Below, one piece after another: positions 1 to 6,584 of a stretch of DNA of 7,240 nucleotides. Within the stretch, counting starts at the first letter, position 1. Every line of letters starts with the position of its first letter. The notes under the pieces are model-generated. The model was not told the origin of the DNA and did no database searches. It saw only the letters and a list, made by a program, of their open reading frames with translations. A program made the translations under genes and the position numbers. Origin of the DNA: Gammaproteobacteria bacterium (GTDB lineage Bacteria; Pseudomonadota; Gammaproteobacteria; S012-40); the NCBI GenBank assembly GCA_029857925.1, contig JAOUGF010000101.1, forward strand, positions 1 to 7,240, given 5' to 3'.

Positions 1-25
1 CGGATTAAGCGCAGCGGAGGCGGCG

Positions 26-373
26 ATGAAAGACCTTGAAACCGTAAAACACGTCTTGCGGCAATTCGCCAGTGATCGCGACTGGGATCAATTTCATTCG
101 CCGAAAAATCTTTCGATGGCGCTGGCCGCCGAGGCCGCGGAATTGCTCGAACATTTTCAATGGCTGACCGAGGCGCAAAGCGCGAATCTGCCGCCCGAAA
201 AGTTGGCGGAAGTGGAATTGGAAATCGCGGATATTTTTTTATACGTGATCCGCGTCGCGGATAAACTGAATGTCGATTTATTGCAGGTGGCCGCAAAAAA
301 AATCGAATTAAACAAACAAAAATACCCCGCCGACCGGGTGCGCGGTAGTTCAAAAAAATACACGGAATATTAA
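26..373 (+). CDS. MazG-like / RS21-C6-type nucleotide pyrophosphohydrolase
   Basis: A 115-residue all-alpha NTP pyrophosphohydrolase of the MazG/dCTPase (RS21-C6, DCTPP1) superfamily. Members of the family hydrolyse (d)NTPs, often dCTP or modified dCTP, to the monophosphate and pyrophosphate in the cytoplasm, which cleans the nucleotide pool. The sequence shows the family's FHSPKNL segment (residues 23-29), then the first Mg-binding helix with ExxE (E36, E39 in AAEAAELLEHFQW) and the second with ExxD (E66, D69 in EIADIFLYV). The length is typical of single-domain members, shorter than full MazG. The ATG at 26 is preceded by GGAGG at 16-20 with good spacing. The frame stays open to the left edge, so a longer start cannot be strictly excluded. 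A TAA at 6-8 in another frame could end an upstream gene. It is convergent with typA. The family is clear; the exact substrate is not shown. Confidence 0.9.
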   Translation: MKDLETVKHVLRQFASDRDWDQFHSPKNLSMALAAEAAELLEHFQWLTEAQSANLPPEKLAEVELEIADIFLYVIRVADKLNVDLLQVAAKKIELNKQKYPADRVRGSSKKYTEY

Positions 374-387
374 ATAAGGGCCTTTCT

Positions 388-416
388 AAAAAAAGGGCAA
401 CCGCGTGGTTGCCCTT
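388..416 (-). terminator. Intrinsic terminator of typA
   Basis: A perfect 10-bp stem (AAGGGCAACC at 393-402 paired with GGTTGCCCTT at 407-416) closes a 4-base loop. Read on the minus strand it lies just after the typA stop and runs directly into a T tract (A tract 388-394 on the plus strand). On the plus strand the hairpin is not followed by T residues, so it would be a poor terminator for the convergent MazG-like gene unless Rho assists. Confidence 0.88.
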
Positions 417-429
417 GCAATGACTTGGT

Positions 430-2256
<1,827 letters not shown>

Positions 2257-2331
2257 GGTGAAACTCGTTTGTGACGTTCATGGGGGCCGGTAACGACGGG
2301 GTCTTTACTGCGGCAGGGCAAAAGGCGGGCC

Positions 2332-2337
2332 ATTATA
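2332..2337 (-). promoter_or_regulatory. Probable -10 box for typA
   Basis: On the minus strand this reads TATAAT, a perfect sigma-70 -10 hexamer, in the context TGTATAATGG. It would place the start of transcription near 2325, about 70 bases before the typA ATG. No good -35 hexamer is seen at 16-18 bases spacing. The adjacent TG lies one base too close to be a canonical extended -10. The assignment rests on the hexamer and its location. Confidence 0.5.
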
Positions 2338-2444
2338 CAGGAATTCATAGTGGCGTGCAGCTGGGTTCGCACATAATTCGTTAACCTGTTGATCGTGCAG
2401 ACGATTATGCGCAGAAAAGGCGACGGTGTAGAAGACAGGGGACG

Positions 2445-2480
2445 GCGTGCGCACGCGCATGCAGTGAGGCATGCATACGC
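2445..2480. repeat. GC-rich palindrome cluster between two minus-strand units
   Basis: This holds a perfect 12-base palindrome, GCGTGCGCACGC (2445-2456), followed directly by GCATGC (2457-2462), a 6-base loop and GCATGC again (2469-2474). The GCATGC pair can form a stem. With wobble pairs and one mismatch it extends to about 12 bp towards TACGC (2476-2480) on one side and the first palindrome on the other. The cluster lies after the stop of the 149-residue gene and before the typA promoter. It could be a Rho-type 3' structure, a protein-binding site or part of an unrecognised RNA. The rest of the 2257-2517 gap shows no gene that I can support. Confidence 0.5.
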
Positions 2481-2495
2481 CTAGAGCCATTATAA

Positions 2496-2506
2496 ACCCG
2501 TCGGGT
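2496..2506 (-). terminator. Possible weak terminator after the 149-residue gene
   Basis: Eleven bases after the TGA of the preceding gene, the minus strand reads ACCC-GAC-GGGT, a 4-bp stem (5 with a G-T pair) and triloop, then TTTATAATGG. The T run is short and the stem small, so this is at best a weak intrinsic terminator. The same bases include a TATAAT hexamer (2489-2494) that could instead be a -10 box without a visible -35. Confidence 0.22.
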
Positions 2507-2517
2507 CGTATACGTGC

Positions 2518-2967
2518 TCAGTGTGTGGCCCACAACCGCTGCCACCAGCGTCGCCGTGCCTGTGGGGGTGTGTTTTGACCTTGTAGTGATGACGGCAATA
2601 GCACGCTCATGACCCATCCCGGCAACGGCGGATGGTCGCTATAACCGCAGGCGACACCGAGGTTATGTGGGTCGTAGATTTTAATCAGAGTCGGATCAGT
2701 GAGGCTGTCCGCGTACACAATACCGCAGATGTCTTCATGATGATCGCGGCGCAGCAACATATTGATTTCATGAATAAAGTTTTTCACAGCATCGGCCGTT
2801 GCGGGTGTTTTAGGGGGTGTTTCGCCAACCGCGTAGATATGCCAACCCGCCCCCGCCTGTGCCTGTACCACCGCCCAAAATCGGTCGAGGTCGTCCCATT
2901 GCAGCAACCCTTTAAACGTGCCGTGAAAGGCGGTTAAAAAGGCGCTAGTCTCGGGTTTGCGCGACAT
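2518..2967 (-). CDS. Conserved-looking protein of unknown function, Trp/Arg-rich C-terminus
   Basis: A 149-residue, probably cytoplasmic protein with no signal peptide or membrane helix. I recall similar uncharacterised proteins in gammaproteobacteria but cannot assign a fold or reaction. Visible features: an N-terminal segment SAFLTAFHGTFKGLLQWDDLDRFW (8-31) with an amphipathic look; GWHIYAVGETPP (41-52); an acidic and His-containing stretch RRDHHEDICGIVYAD (73-87); IKIYDPHNLGVACGYSD (95-111) followed by PPLPGW; and a basic aromatic tail RRRWWQRLW (138-146). The only Cys residues are C81 and C107. The ATG is 7 bases after the stop of the deacetylase-like gene, so it is the last gene of that operon and translation may be coupled. 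The compact folded-domain composition, low-complexity-free body and operon position argue for a real gene. The function is unknown. Confidence 0.8.
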   Translation of the reverse strand: MSRKPETSAFLTAFHGTFKGLLQWDDLDRFWAVVQAQAGAGWHIYAVGETPPKTPATADAVKNFIHEINMLLRRDHHEDICGIVYADSLTDPTLIKIYDPHNLGVACGYSDHPPLPGWVMSVLLPSSLQGQNTPPQARRRWWQRLWATH

Positions 2968-2974
2968 CGGCGGC

Positions 2975-3727
2975 TCACTCGTCCCGCCCGCGAAAATCGC
3001 AATAACGTAGGTAAAATCCCGAGGTCTTTTTGAAGAATTGCCAACGTGTCTCGGTCGGTGCGATCGGGATACGGCGTATCCGCAACAGGTCGTCCGCGAA
3101 TTTGCGCGGGCCGCCGGTGCCGCCTACGGCGAATTTATAGCCTGCAGTGCGTGCGGCCTCGACTTCGCGGTTGCCAAAATCGCCATAGGGGTAAGAAAAC
3201 GACAGCACCTCGGCGTCTAACACCTTTTCTATGTTGTGTTTGGAAAGGGTCATTTCTTCCTCCAATTCTTCCGGCGCGATACGCGGTAAATGGGTGTAAC
3301 GCATGCCTTGCGAACCGATTTCGATCAGGCCGCTGCGATGGCATTCGATCAATTGCGCGTTGGTCATGAATCGCGCCTCGGGCTCGCCTTCTTGTATTTC
3401 CCAGGTGTTTTTGGCAAGGCTGCGATCGCCGATGACAAATACGGTGGCCTTGATGCGAAATTGCTGTAATAAATATAGCAGGTTGCGGTGGTTGTCGTCG
3501 TAGCCGCCGTCAAAGGTTAAAAAGATCGGTTTTTTGGGTGTTTCGCTGCGGAGTAAATCGCGAAACGTGATCGGCGTATAACCGCGTTTAAGCAGAAATT
3601 TTATTTGGCGTTCTAGATTGGCCGTGGTGATGTAGAGCTTGAGCTTGGAATTGAGCAAGGGCTTGGCGGAGACTCGGCGATACATCAAGACCGGGATTTC
3701 AGCAAAGCGTTCCAAATAGGCGTCCAC
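2975..3727 (-). CDS. NodB-fold polysaccharide deacetylase homologue with substituted active site
   Basis: A 250-residue protein of the polysaccharide deacetylase (NodB, carbohydrate esterase 4) superfamily. Active members remove N-acetyl groups from GlcNAc polymers with an Asp-His-His-bound metal. The fold signature is clear: IPVLMYRRVS (11-20), FLTFDGGYDDN (69-79), KATVFVIG (93-100), IEIGSQGMRYTHL (135-147), LSFSYPYGDFG (175-185) and LLRIRRIPI (214-222). Compared with the usual LMYH, TFDDG and SHxxxH motifs, the residues here are R17, G74, Q140 and Y144. The base Asp D73 remains, but all three metal ligands are replaced. There is no signal peptide, so the protein should be cytoplasmic. It starts with GTG (3725-3727) behind a strong purine run, AGAGAGGGG. 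It lies 66 bases after msrB and 7 before the 149-residue gene. The fold call is firm; deacetylase activity is doubtful. Confidence 0.88.
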   Translation of the reverse strand: MDAYLERFAEIPVLMYRRVSAKPLLNSKLKLYITTANLERQIKFLLKRGYTPITFRDLLRSETPKKPIFLTFDGGYDDNHRNLLYLLQQFRIKATVFVIGDRSLAKNTWEIQEGEPEARFMTNAQLIECHRSGLIEIGSQGMRYTHLPRIAPEELEEEMTLSKHNIEKVLDAEVLSFSYPYGDFGNREVEAARTAGYKFAVGGTGGPRKFADDLLRIRRIPIAPTETRWQFFKKTSGFYLRYCDFRGRDE

Positions 3728-3793
3728 GCGCCCCCCTCTCTGTATTTAGTTGATCCAGGCCCTGTGCCCGGACTAGGTGTTGATCGTCTTCCC

Positions 3794-4201
3794 TTACTGC
3801 TTATCGCCCGATGGCGCAAACTGCAATGAGATTGAATTAACGCAATAACGTAAACCGGTCGGTTGCGGGCCATCGTCAAATACATGCCCTAAGTGTGAGC
3901 TGCAGCGCCGACAGACAATTTCTACACGCCGCATCCCGTGGCCCACATCGATGTGCGTCGCAACGGCTTCATCGTTAATCGGTTTCCAAAAACTGGGCCA
4001 TCCGGAACCGGAATCATATTTTGTGTCTGAACTGAACAACGGCGCGCCGCAGCATAGGCATAGATAGTTGCCGTGTTCATGATGGCGATAATAATGCCCG
4101 CTACCAGGGCGTTCGGTGGCCTTTTGGCGGCACACGGCGAACTGCTCGGCCGTCAACTGTGCCCGCCATTCGGCCTCGGATTTTTCAATTTTATCGCTCA
4201 T
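3794..4201 (-). CDS. msrB: Peptide-methionine (R)-S-oxide reductase MsrB
   Basis: A 135-residue cytoplasmic enzyme that reduces the R epimer of methionine sulfoxide in proteins, using thioredoxin or another thiol reductant. The single SelR domain spans almost the whole chain. Two zinc-binding CxxC pairs are present (C48/C51 in CLCCGAPLF and C97/C100 in CRRC), as are the substrate-pocket segments KYDSGSGWPSFW (61-72) and HLGHVFDDGP (103-112) and the catalytic Cys C120 in GLRYCVNS. The position that is Cys in SGCGWPSF-type enzymes such as E. coli MsrB is Ser here (S66), so the usual resolving Cys is absent. C24 and C50 are other cysteines. The ATG is 14 bases downstream of the methyltransferase stop, without an obvious Shine-Dalgarno, which suggests translational coupling within the operon. 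Confidence 0.96.
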   Translation of the reverse strand: MSDKIEKSEAEWRAQLTAEQFAVCRQKATERPGSGHYYRHHEHGNYLCLCCGAPLFSSDTKYDSGSGWPSFWKPINDEAVATHIDVGHGMRRVEIVCRRCSSHLGHVFDDGPQPTGLRYCVNSISLQFAPSGDKQ

Positions 4202-4215
4202 CGACTGTGTATTAA

Positions 4216-5181
4216 TCAGGCTTCGGCGATGATGTAGGCAACCCAGGACTCCTGGTTTTCCGCGTCAACCTGCGCGTGGTATTCGCCTGTGCCTATCATT
4301 TCGTGATCGTCGTCTTCGTCGTCGAGCATGGATTCAATGGTGTCGTCAAGCTCGTCGAATTCATCGTCTTCGTCAAACTCTTCATCCTCGTCATCCTCCT
4401 CCAAATCTTCATCGTCGAGCGCTTCGTCTTCGTCCTCGTCTTCGTCATCCAAGTCATGGGCGTCAATAAACTTCTCCCAATACACATGCACTTTTTTGAA
4501 GCCGGCCTCCAGTAAAAGTTCCTGTAATTCAGGCAAGGTCCAGATGCGCCAATCAAAGGTGAACGCCTTTTCCAGCTCCGAACCGTCGGCGAATTCAAAA
4601 TGGATGTGCGCCAGCAATTCGTGAGTGATCACATTAAAATGCTCTTGATCCCAGATGAATACCGCGTCATGGTCGGGCATCTCGGTTTCATCCATCGTAT
4701 GCCCCATCACTTCACTGCCACCAAACGCGTCCAGCACCATCAGGCCGTCGGAATTCAGGCGGCTGCGTGCCGCAGCGAAATAGTCGCGCAATGCCGCGCG
4801 TGTTTTGTATTGGCTGTACGCGAAATTCAATGCCGTGATGACGTCTGCCGTCGGCGTTGCGGTGTTCGCGACATCGCCGCGATGCAATTGCACACGTTTA
4901 GCCAACGCCGGTTCCGTCAGGTTGTGCGCCTGGCCCCACTCCAACATGTCGCCGCGCGTATCGACGCCATGCGCCGCTGCATCTAATGCGCGTCGGCCCC
5001 ATTGCGCTGACAACGCCGCCGTGCCGCAAAAATCTTCGCGCAAAACGTGCGGTTCGCGCCCGCGCAACGCACGAAACTGCGTCTCGATGAAATCCACTTC
5101 AAAGTCAGGGTCTTGAACGGATTCTTGGAACAGGGCATAGACATCGGCCTGCGCCGCTTGCGTGGTGGTTTGCTTGCTCAT
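4216..5181 (-). CDS. Class I SAM-dependent methyltransferase with acidic insert
   Basis: A 321-residue Rossmann-fold methyltransferase of unknown substrate. Visible elements: an N-terminal helical region typical of this subgroup (YALFQESVQDPDFEVDF, 15-31); motif I in the variant form LREDFCGTAALSAQW (47-61); the acidic end of strand 2, HGVDTRGDMLEWG (71-83); HRGDV (100-104); the motif II-like DVITALNFAYSQYK (113-126); and motif III, LNSDGLMVLDAFGG (142-155). The C-terminal part has WTLPELQELLLEAGFKKVHVYWE (214-236), as in small-molecule and protein methyltransferases. It is then interrupted by a very acidic segment (about 245-292) before the closing strand ESWVAYIIAE (311-320). This is the first gene of a minus-strand operon with msrB. 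The ATG at 5179-5181 has a weak Shine-Dalgarno and follows a possible promoter at 5212-5241. The fold is secure; the substrate cannot be told. Confidence 0.92.
   Translation of the reverse strand: MSKQTTTQAAQADVYALFQESVQDPDFEVDFIETQFRALRGREPHVLREDFCGTAALSAQWGRRALDAAAHGVDTRGDMLEWGQAHNLTEPALAKRVQLHRGDVANTATPTADVITALNFAYSQYKTRAALRDYFAAARSRLNSDGLMVLDAFGGSEVMGHTMDETEMPDHDAVFIWDQEHFNVITHELLAHIHFEFADGSELEKAFTFDWRIWTLPELQELLLEAGFKKVHVYWEKFIDAHDLDDEDEDEDEALDDEDLEEDDEDEEFDEDDEFDELDDTIESMLDDEDDDHEMIGTGEYHAQVDAENQESWVAYIIAEA
4306..4449 (-). repeat. Low-complexity Asp/Glu-coding tract inside the methyltransferase
   Basis: The minus strand consists almost wholly of GAN codons, seen on the plus strand as runs of tcg, tct and tca triplets. 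It encodes methyltransferase residues 245-292, of which 37 of 48 are Asp or Glu, interspersed with a few Leu, Phe, Ile and Met. The codons are mixed (GAT, GAC, GAA, GAG), so it is not a pure microsatellite, but it is open to triplet slippage that would keep the frame. The opposite strand reads as a poly-Ser frame with no coding merit. Confidence 0.85.
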
Positions 5182-5211
5182 GGCACACTACTGGGTGAAG
5201 AATGTGCGTCT

Positions 5212-5241
5212 ATTGTAGAACAAATACCCGGCAAGAGTCAT
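5212..5241 (-). promoter_or_regulatory. Possible sigma-70 promoter of the methyltransferase-msrB operon
   Basis: On the minus strand ATGACT (5236-5241, four of six bases as in TTGACA) is followed after 18 bases by TACAAT (5212-5217, five of six as in TATAAT). Transcription would start near 5205, about 25 bases before the methyltransferase ATG. This is the best-placed candidate in the divergent region, though not a strong match. Confidence 0.4.
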
Positions 5242-5423
5242 GCGGTTAACGGTGCAGGGTTAGACTGTATCTTTTTAGCGACAGGGGAGTATAAGGATTT
5301 TTTTTGTGTGATCATCACCAAGTCGGCGAGGTCACCGTATAATAGGCGCCGCAGAAGTACAATGTCAGGGTTTTGTAATATGGTTGCATTGCGTTCTCTT
5401 ATGCGCTACCCCCTCAAACCGGC

Positions 5424-5429
5424 TATAAT
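5424..5429 (+). promoter_or_regulatory. Probable -10 box of the J-protein/lemA/TPM operon
   Basis: A perfect TATAAT lies 24 bases before the GTG start of the J-domain gene, which would give a leader of roughly 18 bases that still contains the Shine-Dalgarno GAGG (5445-5448). No convincing -35 hexamer stands at 16-18 bases. A second perfect TATAAT at 5338-5343 also lacks a good -35. The remainder of 5182-5453 holds a T8 run (5298-5305) and nothing that I can call a gene. Confidence 0.42.
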
Positions 5430-5453
5430 CGCGCCTTCACCGACGAGGCTAAT

Positions 5454-5918
5454 GTGCACATACTACTCGTTTTAGGTTTGTTGGGCTTGACGCTGGGCGT
5501 CCTCATTTTGGCAATGGCGCGTCTATCACCGGAGGCGAGGCATGACCTCGCGCTGTGGGTATTTTGGTTAGGGATGGTCGGTCTGGTGATCTTCCTAACG
5601 CTCACCGGGCGACTGCCGTGGCAGGCCGCCGCCGCGTTGGGCGTATTGAGCATGATGCAGTGGCTCTATTCCAGTTGGCGCGCGCGCCACCCCCGCAAAA
5701 CCGATGCGCAGCAAAATTCTGAACAAGCGCCGATGTCGCGGGCCGAGGCCTTAGAGACATTGGGGCTGAAAAACGGCGCTAATCGCGCGCAGATCATCGA
5801 GGCGCATCGTCGTTTGATGCAGAAATTTCACCCCGATCGCGGCGGCTCCGATGCATTGGCCGCGCGTATCAATAGCGCAAAAGATGTGTTATTGGAAAAT
5901 CAAAAAAACGGGGATTGA
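5454..5918 (+). CDS. Membrane-anchored J-domain (DnaJ-like) protein
   Basis: A 154-residue protein with an N-terminal membrane part and a C-terminal J domain, the arrangement of Tim14/Pam18-like J proteins. Three hydrophobic segments are visible: 2-21, 32-51 and 56-74. They are followed by a basic stretch (WRARHPRK, 75-82), a short linker and the J domain (94-148). The J domain contains helix II AQIIEAHRRLMQKF, the HPD tripeptide (126-128) that stimulates the Hsp70 ATPase, and helix III AARINSAKDVLL. It should recruit DnaK or another Hsp70 to the inner membrane, with the J domain in the cytoplasm; the client is unknown. The start is GTG at 5454, five bases after GAGG. An ATG two bases upstream (5452) is in another frame and stops after seven codons. 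It is the first gene of an operon, with lemA 72 bases downstream. Confidence 0.9.
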   Translation: MHILLVLGLLGLTLGVLILAMARLSPEARHDLALWVFWLGMVGLVIFLTLTGRLPWQAAAALGVLSMMQWLYSSWRARHPRKTDAQQNSEQAPMSRAEALETLGLKNGANRAQIIEAHRRLMQKFHPDRGGSDALAARINSAKDVLLENQKNGD

Positions 5919-5990
5919 CGCGCGATGGCACTTGAATCTGCCGTCGTGCGGCCACATTCATTAATCTTTACGCAGGGCAAGGATACAGAT

Positions 5991-6584
5991 ATGACCGGCA
6001 TGTTGAATTGGAAAGGCGGGGTGTTTGCCCTCGTGTTGTTGGGGCTTAACGGCTGTGGCATCAACAATATACCGACCTATGACGAGGCCGTGAAAGGCGC
6101 GTGGAGCCAGGTGCTGAATCAATATCAACGGCGTGCCGATTTGGTGCCCAATCTGGTGGAAACCGTGAAGGGTTACGCCGCTCACGAAAAAGACACGTTG
6201 ACTGCCGTTACCGAGGCGCGCGCGAAGGTCGGGCAGATGCAAATTCCTAAGGATATCCTGACCAATCCGGCCGCGTTTAAGGCCTTTCAGTCGCACCAAA
6301 CCGAACTCAGCGGCGCGTTGTCGCGGTTGATGGTCGTCGCCGAACAATATCCGAATCTGAAGGCGGACCAGAATTTCTTGTCCTTACAATCGCAATTGGA
6401 AGGCACCGAAAACCGTATTGCCGTCGCGCGCAAGGATTACATCGAGTCGGTGCAACGCTATAACACCGAGATCCGTACCTTCCCCGGCCGCATCTGGCGC
6501 GCGATCATGTATTCCGATGCCGAAGTGAAAGAAAATTTCACGGTCGCCGAAAGCGCGAAAGAGGCACCTAAGGTGAAGTTTTGA
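5991..6584 (+). CDS. lemA: LemA-family lipoprotein
   Basis: A 197-residue envelope protein of the LemA family. These are helical-bundle proteins of uncertain biochemical role, often encoded beside TPM-domain or membrane protease genes. I chose the ATG at 5991 because AAGGA (5979-5983) lies at good spacing and the product then begins with a compact signal peptide, MTGMLNWKGGVFALVLLGLNGC. Its lipobox LNGC puts the lipidated Cys at 22. An in-frame ATG at 5925 would add 22 polar residues before the signal and has no Shine-Dalgarno. Family hallmarks follow: YDEAVKGAWSQVLNQYQRRADLVPNLVETVKGYA (30-63), the EARAKV segment, the LEGTENRIAVARKDY helix, and a YN-containing stretch leading to FPGRIW. Cys+2 is Ile, not Asp, which by the E. 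coli Lol rule favours the outer membrane (inference). The stop overlaps the next start (TGATG). Confidence 0.95.
   Translation: MTGMLNWKGGVFALVLLGLNGCGINNIPTYDEAVKGAWSQVLNQYQRRADLVPNLVETVKGYAAHEKDTLTAVTEARAKVGQMQIPKDILTNPAAFKAFQSHQTELSGALSRLMVVAEQYPNLKADQNFLSLQSQLEGTENRIAVARKDYIESVQRYNTEIRTFPGRIWRAIMYSDAEVKENFTVAESAKEAPKVKF

Noticed and set aside
2305..2617. Two minus-strand frames of 61 and 70 codons between typA and the 149-residue gene
   Set aside because: They have no Shine-Dalgarno, no familiar motif and compositional noise. One overlaps the 149-residue gene, and both cross the palindrome cluster and promoter candidates.
3135..3503. Several frames of 60-107 codons within the deacetylase-like gene
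   Set aside because: They are shadows of the clearly homologous NodB-fold reading frame, without motifs of their own.
4328..4624. Poly-Ser frame on the plus strand
   Set aside because: It is simply the antisense reading of the Asp/Glu tract of the methyltransferase.
5298..5305. T8 run as a plus-strand intrinsic terminator
   Set aside because: No GC-rich hairpin precedes it, and there is no plus-strand gene upstream that would need it.
5305..5320. TGTGTGATCATCACCA as a CRP-like operator
   Set aside because: The left half resembles TGTGA but no matching TCACA half stands at six bases. The symmetry comes only from the central TGATCA.
5047..5475. 142-codon plus-strand frame running from the methyltransferase into the divergent region
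   Set aside because: Most of it is antisense to the conserved motif I part of the methyltransferase, and the remainder crosses promoter candidates. It has no recognisable domain.
5925..5990. Upstream ATG for lemA at 5925
   Set aside because: It lacks a Shine-Dalgarno and would bury the lipoprotein signal peptide behind 22 polar residues. The ATG at 5991 has AAGGA and gives a normal signal peptide.
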